50,555 nucleotides of DNA from Azolla pinnata (GCA_037176905.1 JBBBWG010026701.1:18242-68796), one strand, 5' to 3'; shown: positions 10,565 through 22,349, numbered from the stretch's first letter. The notes: generated by a model from the letters alone, not told the origin. Translations and numbers: made by a program.

Positions 10565-10985
10565 GTGCAACACATACATGCATACATACATACATACATA
10601 CATACATGCACACACACATACATACATACATGCACACATGCATACATACGTGCACACACACACATGCACACACGCATACATACATGCACACACATGCACA
10701 TGCACGCATACATGCATACATGCACACATGCATACATGCATGCATACACACATACAGCCTGCACACATGCACATGCATACATGCAACAGACATGCAAACA
10801 TACATACGCACGCCCACATACATATGTCATAAGCACATGCACACATACATCCACGCATGCATACATACATGCACGCATGCACACATACATCCACACACAC
10901 GCACATATACATACATATAGGCACACATGCATACACACACACACATATACATACATACAGACACACATGCATACATACATGTGTG
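10565..10985 (+). repeat. Compound CATA/CACA/CATG microsatellite, about 420 bp
   Basis: Interleaved tetranucleotides (ACAT, GCAC, ATGC) form a long low-complexity block with strand-asymmetric purine/pyrimidine alternation. All six frames through it stay open, which makes spurious Tyr/His/Cys/Thr-rich ORFs. Confidence 0.95.
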
Positions 10986-11174
10986 CACATTGTGTCTAAC
11001 TGACAGAATGTAGACAGCCAAAAGTCTGATCACCGCAGGGAATGTTGAATCCACAATGCGACAAAGCAAACACGAGAGATCAGCGAGCTGTGCTGCCATC
11101 GATCTGACATTGGCACGCAAGATCGCCCCGAATTCAACCCGGTTATCGTGAGTAGCAAACGCCCTTCGGATCTA

Positions 11175-11189
11175 GGGGGGGGGGGGGGG
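11175..11189 (+). repeat. 15-base guanine homopolymer
   Basis: An uninterrupted G run after GGATCTA. Its true length is uncertain because homopolymers are prone to sequencing error. Confidence 0.8.
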
Positions 11190-11913
11190 CATTGGCACAG
11201 ACTCGGCGAACAAGTTTCTCTTCGCGGTAGAGCCTCGCCATAAAGGAACCACGGAGGAAATGAGATGCGGAGGGAGGACTTTGCAAAACGCCGCACGATT
11301 CTCGGGTGTGAAACGGTTGACGCGCTGCGGCACGGAAGCCGAGCACGGAGAGCGCCGAGCACGGCCGCATTATGAGAAGGAGAGGAACCCGCGATTCTCT
11401 CACCGCGAGTTAGTGTTAGTATTAGTACTGTTGTGGCGGTAGAGCAGAGCAGAGGAGAGCAGTTCTGTCGACGTTATTATACAATGGAAACACCTTAACC
11501 CCTTTTTTTCTTTTCTGCCTCTGCTTTTTGTTTTTTTTCCCCCCCTCTCCTGACCTTTGCAATAGTTAATCGATCGATCGATCGATCGTGGGTTTCTGAA
11601 GCTTTGAACAGAAGCACCACGCGAACCGGAACGCGCCCAGGCTCACTGATTGTCGGGCGCGCTCGCTTTCACACGCGGATTTCGTCGTGGGAAAGCGATC
11701 GACTTGTTGACCGTCAGCAGATCGTGGCCCTCCCCCGAGGTCTTCCTTTTTAATTGATCGAGCAGGTGCTATTATATAACAGGGCTCTGTCTGGCTTGCG
11801 CATGAAGCGATCGGGGAGCTGGGACAAAAGGCCACAGAGTGCCTGCATCCGCCGCATGTCGCGTTCTAAGTTGTTCTGTTCCGATGCCGAACGGAATGCC
11901 GATGGATGCCCAA

Positions 11914-12077
11914 TGTGTCTGATCTGATCTGATGAATGGATGCCTATTGTCTTGATCTGATCTGATGAATGCATGCCCATTGTCTGATCTGATCTGATGA
12001 TTGCATGCCTATTGTTTGATCTGATCTGATGAATGGATGACTATTGTCTGATCTGATCTGATGAATGCATGCCCACA
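11914..12077 (+). repeat. 32-33-bp minisatellite, five copies
   Basis: Five head-to-tail units share the core TGATCTGATCTGATGA followed by a variable TGCATGCC/TGGATGCC-ATTGT segment. It lies 330 bp upstream of the GH9 start codon. Confidence 0.9.
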
Positions 12078-12117
12078 GTTGTGGACATGCTGACATGCAT
12101 GTGCTTGTCTTGCCAGC

Positions 12118-12306
12118 ACCATCATCATTCAGACCACCACCACCATCATCATTCATACCATAACCATCATCATCATTCATAGCTCCATCATCATCATTCA
12201 TACAATCATCATCATTCACACCATAATCATCATCATCATTCATAGCTCCATCATCATTCACACCACCATCATCATTCACACCATCATCATCATCATCAGC
12301 AGCAGC
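12118..12306 (+). repeat. CAT/CAG trinucleotide-rich tract before GH9
   Basis: Imperfect ATC/CAT repeats with a higher-order CATAGCTCCATCATCATT pattern end in a short CAG run (12297-12312). It probably lies in the promoter or 5' UTR of the endoglucanase gene. Confidence 0.85.
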
Positions 12307-12404
12307 AGCAGCAACCTCCATTTCTTTCTTTTCTCTGCAGCAGAGAGAAGAATCAAGCAGAGGACTGCGCTAGCTCCATCCGATTCTGCATTCTCTTTGC
12401 CTCC

Positions 12405-15400
12405 ATGTCCATGTCTGCCTGTTCATGGCCTCGAGATTCGTCGATGCACATGGGTTCCATCTCCAGGAACGCTCTTCTTCTCCATGCATCCTTGCTGCTC
12501 TTCACTGTGCCATGGTGGCTGGATGGCAGCAGCAATCGCTTCATAGCAACGCTACAGCTCTGCCATGGAGCCACAGTGACCGATAACACTACAGCATCAT
12601 CATCATCATCATCATCGTCATCATCAGCAGCAGCATCAGCTTCAGCTTCAGCATCAGCTTCAGCAGCAGATGCAGCCAGGAGTAGTAGCAGCAACTACTA
12701 TCTGTCGGCACTCCGCGCTAGCATCCTCTTCTTTGAAGGGCAGCGTTCCGGTCACTTGCCTCGCACTCAGCGCCTTTCATGGCGCTCCCACTCGGCCCTC
12801 TCCGACGGATTCGATCAAGGGGTAATCAGTTAGCAACCTGTTCAATCCTACCACATTTTCTTTTTCCTAGCTAGCGTCTGATCTTTGGATTCGCTCTAAT
12901 GGAAGCATATCAAAGCTTTTGCCAAAAATAAGATCCGCGCCGAACGGGAAATCCGTTAAGCTGTTTTCTCAGGTTTTGGAAGATCGAGGGCCGAACAAAA
13001 TCAATCGGCTCAATCGGCGATTGTAAGAAGATCGGGCTGAATGAAATGCATCCATTCAATGCACCAGATCCTCTAATTTCAAACCCTTATGGATAAAAAC
13101 CACCCAAATTGTCTCCATTTTCTTGCTTCTTTTGCATGTATGCACGAGATCATGCATGCATGCTTGCTTGCTTTCTTGCTTGCTTGCTCGTATCGCAGTA
13201 TATGCTAATCATTCCTGATATTCTCATCATAATGATGATGATGATGATCATCATCATCATCATGTAGGTGGATCTAGTGGGAGGATATTACGATGCCGGC
13301 GACAATGTGAAGTTCGGGCTGCCCATGGCTTTCACCATCACCATGCTGTCATGGAGCGTGATCGAATACGGGCGATCCTTACGATCCGCGGGTGAGCTAG
13401 GCCATGCCCGCCGAGCCATCAAATGGGGGACCGACTACTTCATCAAAGCTCATCCGCAGCCGAATCTCCTATGGGGAGAGGTAAAAAGAATCGACACAGT
13501 TCGATCACTTCAGGGTTCATGGTTGAAAGCACATGCATCTACACACCCAATTTTTTCTTTACGGAGATCGCCGTTTGTGTTGTTGTAATGTCGGTGCGTG
13601 TTTAGGTTGGAGATGGGGATTCTGATCATTATTGCTGGCAAAGGCCCGAAGAAATGACGACTTCGAGGCAGGCCTATAGCATCAGCGAGAGTAGGCCGGG
13701 GTCAGACTTGGCCGGGGAGACAGCTGCAGCCATGGCTGCAGCTTCTATCGTCTTCCGCCGTACTCGGCCTGCTTATTCTCAAACCCTTGTAACCCATGCC
13801 AAACAGGTAATGGCAACAAAGGGAATTCCCTGAGATGGAAACATGCCTCCATGAATGTTTGTGTTTTTTTTTTGCTTGAGAAGAAGATTACCAACCTACA
13901 TCATATTTTGCTCCGATGCGTGATTTTCGACCGTGTTTTCTTTTTTCAGCTATTCGCGTTTGCGGATACCTACCGAGGGAGATATGATAGCAGCATTACA
14001 GCCGCCCGGAAGTACTACCAGTCGGAGAGCGGCTACAATGTAAGCATATGTTTTTCTTCTTCTTTTTATACCCCATTCGAGTCGAAAACAAAAAATTTGG
14101 ACAAGGTTCCGATGAATCGATCTTCTTTCAAGTTCATCCTGCGTTCCGTGGTGCCATTTTCAGGATGAGCTTCTTTGGGCTGCCCTTTGGCTCTACAAGG
14201 CAACATCGGAGAGCTACTTTCTTGACTATGCCATTGCAAATGCGCATGCACTCGGTGGGACTGGATGGGCCATGACAGAGTTTAGTTGGGATGTGAAGTA
14301 TGCCGGTCTCCAAGTTCTTGCTGCCAAGGTTAAGTTCTATATGTGCTCTATAGACATTTTGCGTGCTCAAATCCGTCGATTCTGAATGCATCGAGACACA
14401 CAAGAAAAAGTTGTAGGAATCTGCTTACTCACTCTCTTGCATTGCGAGTTTTTCGGCTCTTACGAATCGGATTTGGTTAACGCATTGATTCCAACGGCGT
14501 ATTACGCTGAAAGCAAAAACGATGCGTTGCATGAGATCGCTCCTTCAAGAGGGTATGACCTCCCCTTATTGTTTTGTTCTTGTTCTGCTTCCTCAGATCT
14601 TGCTGGACGGAAAGGGCTCGAATGCGGACGTTTTGAAGCAATACCGAGCTCAAGCGGAGTTTTTCATGTGTGCATGCCTGGGGAAGAACTACGACAGGAA
14701 CGTGGCTCGGACCCCAGGCATGGAAACCAAGCGAAATCGATGCTCCTCCTTCTTGTCTCGTGTTTTTCTTTCGTTGTTGCTTCCGAGCATTTCGATCCAA
14801 ATGAACTCTGTGCAGGTGGCCTGTTGTTCACGAGATCGTGGAACAACATGCAGTACGTGAGCAGCGCCTCGTTCCTTCTGACGGTCTACTCCGATTACCT
14901 TTCGAAGCACGAGCAATGGGTGCAGTGCCCAGCTGGAGCCGCAAGCGCCCGAGATCTGCTCGACATGGCCAAAGCCCAGGTCTAGATCACAGAACCATGC
15001 CTTTGGAAATCTAACAAAAAACAAAAGGAATGATCTGTTGTTGTTTTTTACCTGAAAGGAACACCCCCCCCCCCGAGAAAACTTCGAGACTAGTTACAAG
15101 TTTGTCCAAAATAAAATCGTACGAGGCTTTGTCGAACGAAGCCTTGTGGTGGTGGCCAATTTTGTTGCATCGAGGCATAGGATTTTAGTCGGGAATACAT
15201 TCGTGCATTCGTATTCGAGTACACAAAAAAAAGACAGATGCTATGAAGCATTAAACAACGAGGCGTATAAAATCGAGAGGGGAGCAGCGAATTAAGATCG
15301 AGCAAATACTATCAACATTGAGCGAGAGGCAAATTGGGGGAAAAAAAAAACTGGAAAAAGTTGGAAGGAAAAAAAAAAAGGAGCACGCCGTTTTGCCCTT

Positions 15401-16138
15401 TTCAAACGTGTTCATTTTCAAACGTTTGAATGCTTGCGCAAACACGTTTATTACATTCTATGTCTGTGTATGTGTCTATCGATCTATTGATCGATCGATC
15501 ATCTATCTATCTATATATCTATCGATTGATCAATCTATCTATCTATCGATCGATCGATCGATCTATCTATCTATCGATCGATCGATCGATCTATCATCTA
15601 TCTATCTATATATCTATCGATCGATCGATCTATCTATCTATCGATCGATCGATCGATCTATCTATCTACCTATCTATCTATCTATCTATCTATGTATCTG
15701 ATCGATCGATCGATCGATCGATATATACATTCGAACACAGGAACTGTATATTTTTCTTTCGGGCGAGTGCAAGCGGATAACAGAGCGAATCGACTTGCAT
15801 CGCAGGTGGACTACATGCTGGGCGAGAATCCGCGGGGGACGAGCTACATGGTGGGCGTGGGGGGGAGGTACCCGCGGAGGATCCACCACCGCGCGGCGTC
15901 CATCGTGTCGTACAAGCTGGACGCAACGTTCGTGGCGTGCCGCAGCGGCTACGCGACGTGGTACGGGAGCCAGCTTTCAGACCCGAACGTGCTCGTGGGC
16001 GCCCTCGTCGGCGGCCCCGACCACGACGACCGCTACGCCGACGGCCGCTCCGCCTTCGAGCAGAGCGAGCCCGCCACGTACAACAACGCGCCGCTCGTCG
16101 GCGTGCTCGCCCGCCTCCTCGCCCTCGCCCGCCTCTGA
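12405..16138 (+). CDS. GH9 endo-beta-1,4-glucanase (plant cellulase), eight exons
   Basis: Exons: 12405-12821, 13268-13480, 13606-13806, 13950-14039, 14164-14328, 14597-14717, 14816-14979, 15806-16138; 567 residues. GH9 enzymes hydrolyse beta-1,4-glucans in wall remodelling. The N-terminus has a hydrophobic stretch (about 21-38) suggesting a signal peptide or anchor, then a Ser/Ala-rich linker. Family blocks run in order: [10 protein letters not shown] with [22 protein letters not shown] (catalytic Asp148/Asp151), [62 protein letters not shown] (His485) and [13 protein letters not shown] (general acid Glu544). No C-terminal carbohydrate-binding module follows, so it is class B-like unless the N-terminal stretch is an anchor. 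Intron 6 needs a GC donor (14718-14719). The last exon is strikingly GC-rich at third positions compared with exons 2-7. Confidence 0.94.
13232..13263. repeat. Perfect 32-bp ATG/CAT palindrome at the GH9 exon-2 acceptor
   Basis: Five ATG units followed by their exact reverse complement, with no loop, end three bases before the acceptor AG at 13266-13267. They occupy the place of the usual polypyrimidine tract. Confidence 0.93.
15478..15725 (+). repeat. TATC/GATC compound microsatellite in GH9 intron 7
   Basis: Alternating CTAT and CGAT units cover about 250 bp of the 826-bp last intron, ending 80 bp before the last exon. Open frames through it read Ile-Tyr-Leu-Ser-Asp-Arg repeats and are spurious. 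Confidence 0.93.
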
Positions 16139-16140
16139 TC

Positions 16141-16174
16141 TGACCTGACCTGACCTGACCTGACCTGACCTGAC
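16141..16174 (+). repeat. TGACC pentanucleotide repeat
   Basis: Six to seven units begin 3 bases after the GH9 stop codon, so they are in the 3' UTR. Confidence 0.9.
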
Positions 16175-16986
16175 AGTCAGCAGAAACTGCAGTTTTCCTA
16201 TCCCCGTCTCTGTGTCTCTCGTCTCTGTCTTTGTCTTTCTTGCCCCCCCCGTAACGCAGCAACAGAGGAAATCGATTCCTGGAATGGAGATGAGAAACAA
16301 GCTTCCGTCCCTCCCTCCTCTGCGGATTTTTCCCCCTCCAGACTCGGCTCCACTCCGACTCGACACGGCTCTCTTCACAGACTTCCAGACCAAAAGCGGA
16401 AATAACTAAAACCAAAAACCGGAAAAACAAAGAGGGAAAATTATCCGCCGGATAAACGAAACGCCTGACAACGTTATAGATTGCGCTTTTTATCGCCAGA
16501 GCTACAGATTAACGCCTCGTCTCTGTCTCTCCCACCGAAAAATTAACGCCCGGCTGATTCCATCACTGCAGCGTCGATCGATTTTTATTCCTGATCGCCT
16601 CCCACCGAACGATTTTATTTGCAGATCGGTTCCCTTACTATGTTTGATTAACAAAACATCTGATTCATTTGATGTTTATCAATTAATTAATCGAGCGTTA
16701 CTTTTTAAATTCATGCGTTAATTTGTGATTTCTAATTTTGGAGGGCGTTTTAAAATGTAATTTATTGATTTGTTAGCCATTTAGTTTTCCCCTTAAAAAA
16801 AAATCATCTGTTTTTGCATGTTCGAATGATATGCATACATCGATGTCGTTACAGTGTTGCAAAATCCGCAATATTTAACCGTAAAATGCCGCCCGAAATA
16901 AGGCACCACTATGGGTCGTAATCTTCGCAGACCAAAGCATCAAATGGATCTATCCATCTATCTATCTATTTATCTACATATAGAAG

Positions 16987-18216
16987 AGGATTAGGGTTAA
17001 ATAGTGGGGTTTTAGGGCATAATTAGGGTTGAGGCCAGAATCATGGTTTGCTCAGTAGAGTGACTGAGGTCAGGATTAGGGTTTGCTTAGTAGAGAAAAC
17101 GAAGGCAAGGTCGCCATGGACTGACTTAGGGGTGTTTTAGTGAAATTCGTCAGAATTAGGGTTTAGAAGGCGAAGGCCCATAGGGCATCGTGGCATTGAC
17201 TTATTGAGGGGTTTAGGTCAAATTAGGGTTGAGGCCAGAATTAGGGTTTGCTCAGGAGAAGAGGAAGGCCCTTAGGTCACCATTGACTGACCGAGGCAAA
17301 ATTAGGGTTTGTAAGAGGAGACAAAAAGGCAAGGTCACCACCATTGACTGACCGAGGGGTTCCGGTCAAATTTTGGCAGAATAAGGGTTTGCTGAGTAGA
17401 GAAGACAAAGCACCATTGACTTGATTGAGGGGTTTAGGTCAGAATTAGGGCTTGCGGCCAGAATTAGGGTTTGCTCGGTAGTGAAGACAGAGATCCTCAG
17501 GTCGCCATTGACTTGACTGAGGGGTTTAGGTCAGAATTAGGGTTTGAGGTCAGGATTAGGGTTTGCTCGGTAGAGAAGACAAAGCACCATTGACTTGACT
17601 GAGGGGTTTTAGGTCAGAATTAGGGTTTAAGGTCGGGATTAGGGTTTTCTCAGTAGAGACGAGGAAGCACCAGTGACTTGACTGAGGGGTTTTCGGTCAG
17701 AATTAGGGTTTTCGGTCAGAATTAGGGTTTGCTCAATAGAGAAGACGAAGGCCCTTAGGTCAGCATTGACTTGATTGAGGGGTTTTGGGTTAGAAGTAGG
17801 GTTTGAGGCCAGGATTAGGGTTTGGAAGACGAAGACCCTTAGGTCAGCATTGACTTGACTGAGGGGTTTTAGGTCAAAATTAGGGTTTGAGGTTAGGATT
17901 AGGGTTTGAGGTCAGGATTAGGGTTTGAGGTCAGGATTAGGGTTTGCTAAGTAGAGAGGGTTTTAGGTCAGAATTAGGGTTTGCTCAGTAGAGAAGACGA
18001 AGCGCCATTGACTTGGCCGAGGGGTTTTAGGTCAGAATTAGGGTTTGGAAGATGACGAGCCTTCAGTCACCATTGACTTGACTGAGGGGTTTCAGGTCAG
18101 AATTAGGGTTTGAGGTCAGGATTAGGGTTTGCTCAGTAGAGAAGACGAAGCACCATTGACTTGACTGAGGGGTTTTAGGTCAGAATTAGGGTTTGAGGTC
18201 AGAATTAGGGTTTGCT
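16987..18216 (+). repeat. Telo-box minisatellite (about 80-95-bp unit, about 12 copies)
   Basis: A degenerate tandem array. Each unit contains one or two TTAGGGTTT telo-boxes plus the phrases GAGGTCAGAA, GCTCAGTAGAGAAGACGAAG and CATTGACTTGACTGAGGGG. I count more than 20 TTAGGGTT occurrences, all in the same orientation. Unit length varies from 67 to 157 bp through internal gain or loss of the GAGGTCAGGATTAGGGTTT sub-repeat. The array ends about 50 bp before the FKBP ATG. Confidence 0.93.
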
Positions 18217-18274
18217 CTGTAGAGAAGACGAAGGCCCGCCATCGATCGACTGAGCGACTGACTGTGCTTCGGAT

Positions 18275-21148
18275 ATGGCGTTGCCCTCAGTTCTTGGCTC
18301 TCTCCCTCCGCCCTCCCTCCTCCTTCCTGCTGCCCCGCCCCCGCCCGCATTCCCACCCTGCCTCTCTTCTCGACGCTTCCTCTTCTGCAGTCTCGCCGCC
18401 GCCATCGCCGTCGCTGCTCCACCCCCCTCACACGCTCGTGATCGCCGCAACAAGAAAGACATCCCCATCGAGGAATACCAGACCAACAGTAAGAGGTTCT
18501 CCCCGCTCTCCCCCCTTCCCCTGCCCTCGTTCTTATCTAGACCCCCCGATCATGCGAGGAGACTGCCGATGACCGGCAAAACCGTCCTAAATTCAAGAAA
18601 AATCCATCCCCAAAGCGCCAAAGGTGGGGCGATCACATCACTGGCAAATGCCGTATGACCTAATGCCATTCCGGATAGGGTGCTAGCCAAATTCGAATGC
18701 TTTCACAGTATATCAACATTGTCTAGTCCATCTGTGTTTGCACGCATTCTTCATTCATCTTAGTTTGCGTCCGTGCCATAGCTGCAAGAGAAGGATGTCA
18801 CGAAGGGCCCGACATATCCCATAACATGGCACATGATCGATATATCAATGGGCCGGATTATTGGATTTCCCGTTTCTGCTAGTTCCCAACGGAAGAAAGG
18901 TCTAAGCTTCAGAGAAAAACAAGCCTTTTTCCAGTCTGATCCATTAGCTTTTGTAAACAAACGGTAGCTCATACTTGTGTGGTCTGATGTTGCAAAGTTC
19001 TACAAGAAAGAAGTAGATGTTGTAACCTTACGTTCTTGACATCAGCCAGAGGTATGGCATGTTCTTGCATGTAGCTGAAGATGGACGCGCATGCAACAGA
19101 ATAAGAGAAGGTGTAAATTGTCATTGACATACAAGGCTGTTTAAGAGAGTGAGAACTCGCCATTGATTCCAAGTATCATAGAGCTGCTATTCAAGGGGCC
19201 TAAAGGTTCTTCTTCCATGGTTTTCCCACGATGTTTATGTTTCAGTTCTAACATGCCTTCTCCATTATTCCCCATCACCAGATGCACTTGCCTAAAAGAT
19301 GACAGAAGCTGCAATTTTAGTTATTGACAAAAGCCATCCACCTAAGCTCTTACAGTTGTAGCATTGACTGGAAAAGAAGCAAATCGCACGTGAAGAATGA
19401 TATCTTACTTTCTCTATCCGACATTTCTACTTTTCCAAAAGAGGAAATGTCTACAAAAAACACAGATGCACATTGCAGCCCCGCTCAAAATGTTGTTTTC
19501 CTCTTATGGTTTCTCAATCATGCTCAGACGTAATTTCCAGTCCTGCTCTTATTTGTCTGTGCCCCTGTACCTATGAATGTATACTGAATACATACTAGTA
19601 CTCTTATCTACAAAGATAACTGGGGTTTCAGTGATAAAATGCATGCTAGAATGGGCATCGCCTCCCCATGGCAGAGTAACAGATTTCTTAAAATATGATT
19701 GATAACATGAGTGAGAAAAAAGGATATAACAATGTAAAAGTTTATATCATTCTGAGGAGCAGGGAATATTCCCTCATCACTTGCGGCCTTTTTTTTGTAA
19801 AATTTTTAACTAAAATCATCTGGTTCCAGAAGGTTTCATCCATGGGAGGTATGGTTTGGTTTGGTAACTTACCATTCTTTTGTTGCCACACATGGCAGGT
19901 GAAGGTTTGAAGTTCTACGATATCCTTGAAGGGAAAGGTCCAGCTGTAGAGAAGGGCCAATCTGTTCTGGTAGTACTCTGTAATGGCATATATTTATAAA
20001 TGTAGATATTTCTTGTAGGTTTGAGCAAATTTTTCTTTGATTCACTAATTCGATAAGTTATGATTAAAGTTTCTCTTTATATGGGCATATGTATTTTATT
20101 GTTATGTAGGTTCATTTTGACTGTATTTATCGTGGAATTGATGCTGTATCGAGCCGTGAATCCAAAATTTTGGGTGGCAATCGAATTATAGCTCAGGTTT
20201 CTATATCAATAACAAGAGCTCAAACACAAGGAATTTCTATGTCCATATTTTTCCATTTATAATCGAGCATGCATTTAAGTCACCTTAAATAACACAAGGA
20301 TGATGAGATCACACATTTTCTGTAACTTGCAAAATGCTTGTCAGGCCTATGTTTCTCCGAGAAGTTCTTAATTCATTAAGCAAACAATAGTGGTACTTCT
20401 CAGACTCTCTTAAGGGCACTGTGCAAATAATCATTCACAAGACATTGAGATTGTGCATGCATAATACTATGATAATATTTTTTATATACATTTTGCATAG
20501 ATGGTGCATTTCTTTTATCACTCTTTTGTTTTGTAACGACCAATACTTTTAAAGATTATATTTTCTTTCGTGATTTTATCCAACTTATTATTTCGTAACT
20601 TGTACATGTTTAGCCTTACGAATTTGTTGTAGGTTCAGTACCTGGTAAAGAGAGGAAGCGCGAGTTTGTAGAAAATAGCAATGGGCTATTCTCAGCACAA
20701 GCTGCCCCAAAGCCACCTCCAGCTCTGTATTCAGTAACGGAGGGTATGCGTGTAGGTGGCAAGGTATACTATAGCGCTTCTAGATGTTTCTCTTTCATCT
20801 CGTCATTCTCATGAACAAAGCCGGTAGTAAGTTTATAACTGAACTGTGAAATAAAGATCTTGATGAAACGATAGTCAATGCTTCTTTCATTTACAGCGCA
20901 GAGTAATTGTTTCACCAGAACAAGGCTATGGAAGCAAAGGTTCAAATGAAATTCCGGTAAGCTAGAATCTGTTTACATTTTTGTTCGAGAGATGCCGACT
21001 AGCTTTGTTGCATGCAAAGGCCTTGGCAGAAAGGGCTTATAGTTTGGTTTTATATATTTTCCATTTCTCTTATGAGAGGATATTACTGTCAATGCAGCCG
21101 GGTGCAACATTCCAAATGGATGTGGAACTCCTTGAAATAGAAAAATAA
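18275..21148 (+). CDS. FKBP18: Thylakoid-lumen FKBP-type peptidyl-prolyl isomerase (FKBP18-like), six exons
   Basis: Exons: 18275-18488, 19899-19969, 20110-20196, 20614-20763, 20897-20956, 21098-21148; 210 residues. The product resembles Arabidopsis FKBP18, a lumenal FKBP-fold protein. Residues 1-30 are a Pro/Ser/Ala-rich plastid transit segment. SSRRFLF (31-37) with the hydrophobic stretch to residue 48 and the site SHA (52-54) form a twin-arginine lumenal signal. The mature part reads GLKFYDILEGKGP, VHFDCIYRG, SSRESKILGGNR, GLFSAQAAPKPPP, then EGMRVGG, IVSPEQGYG and PPGATF split over exons. Family members often lack some PPIase active-site aromatics, so activity is uncertain. All junctions are GT-AG and in phase. 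The promoter side is entirely telo-box minisatellite. Confidence 0.93.
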
Positions 21149-21982
21149 AGGATGCGGGGCTTTCTTTGGGGGCTCATGTAATCGTTTGTGCTTGAGGGTG
21201 GTGGAAAGCTGCACGTATTTTCATTATTTCATTGAAAGATGCAGAATAAGAAACACTGCCCAAGAAAATGATTTCAATTGTACCATATGCTCTTCTGCCA
21301 AAACCCTGAACTTTTGCTTAATACCGTTGGCAGTAATTTCCCGACCAGTAACTGAATGCAAATTCATGCAAAAGGCCAAGGATCCAAAGCTTAGTACAGT
21401 AGAGATGCAATCCTGAAATCGCAACTCCTCCTAAAATAATGTTGTAGCATTTGGAAATTACCTTGATAAAAGTGTCTTGGGAGGGATATCATTCGAAGGA
21501 CTTGTTTGTCAAAGGACTTGGGGTAACTATTACATCATTCTTGTTTGTGTTGCAAGTTCTAACCTTGGAAAAAGATTGTTCCTATCTGGATGATTCAATG
21601 AAGCTCCAATCATTGGCCTCGTAAAGGAATTCAATTTAAGCCAATCCTATCCATTAATATGTGATAGAAAGGGTTCCGAATGTCACCTTCAATAGATATT
21701 TAAAGCTGTTGGGGAAATAATAAACACCAACTATGTTGGTAGATTTAATCAAACACATGTTTAAATTATGAAAGTGATAATACGAGACGAGGTGCATATG
21801 TACACACAAATGCAAGAAGAAATCAGTCAAAAGAGAGATTTAAACAAAGAACGAGAGCGAAGATGGGGATGATTAATGGGTGATGTGAGCCAAGCCTGAG
21901 AGATCGCTTTAATCAACTCGAAAACATTGATGAAGAATGTACAAAGAGGGGGTTTATATCTATATGTAGGTATCCACTCAAG

Positions 21983-22201
21983 TCTCATAAACGAGCCGAT
22001 CACTGGGATAGACAAGATCTCTTCGTAACATTGGAAGAGGGCGAAGATCGCCATTAACTAAGTCAAACATTACAATGAAGTGAGCTGATCACTAATCTCG
22101 TAGACGAGCTGATCGCTGGGGTAGACTGATCTCTCTAACATTGGAAGAGGGCGAAGATCGGGATTAACTAAGTCGAACATTACGACGAAGCGAGCTAATA
22201 A
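21983..22201. repeat. 113-bp imperfect tandem duplication
   Basis: Copies at 21983-22095 and 22096-22201 share ACATTGGAAGAGGGCGAAG and ATTAACTAAGTC with scattered substitutions and small indels. Confidence 0.88.
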
Positions 22202-22349
22202 TAGGTCGACGATCCCCCCCCCCGATAAACCAATCAATTAATCAATGATCAGCTTGTGATCGATGTTTCGGCACAAGTCGGAGGACTCGACAACTAATGC
22301 CAAGAGATATGGTGTCCACATGAAGTAGATTTTTTAAGAACCTGACAAA

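Larger units (their letters stand above)
10224..12404. other. Repeat-rich intergenic region
   Basis: It lies between the divergently transcribed S1-domain and GH9 genes and consists largely of microsatellites and minisatellites (listed separately), plus about 900 bp of unique sequence without a credible ORF. Long frames on both strands here are translations of CATA/CACA repeats. Confidence 0.6.
16139..18274. other. Intergenic region GH9-FKBP, half minisatellite
   Basis: It begins with a CTGAC pentamer tract right after the GH9 stop. About 800 bp of AT-rich unique sequence without a gene follows (16175-16986), then the telo-box minisatellite up to the FKBP start. Confidence 0.7.

Noticed and set aside
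10253..10999. Overlapping Tyr/His/Thr/Cys-rich ORFs of 90-250 codons on both strands
   Set aside because: They translate the CATA/CACA microsatellite; frames are open only because the repeat lacks stops.
15318..15780. ORFs reading Ile-Tyr-Leu-Ser-Asp-Arg repeats
   Set aside because: Translation of the TATC/GATC microsatellite within GH9 intron 7.
16987..18216. CRISPR-like or centromeric satellite array
   Set aside because: Repeat units vary in length and sequence with no repeat-spacer structure; a plant nuclear minisatellite explains it.
21800..22205. LTR retrotransposon remnant
   Set aside because: No terminal TG...CA pair, primer-binding site or polymerase/integrase coding sequence could be seen; kept only as a tandem duplication.
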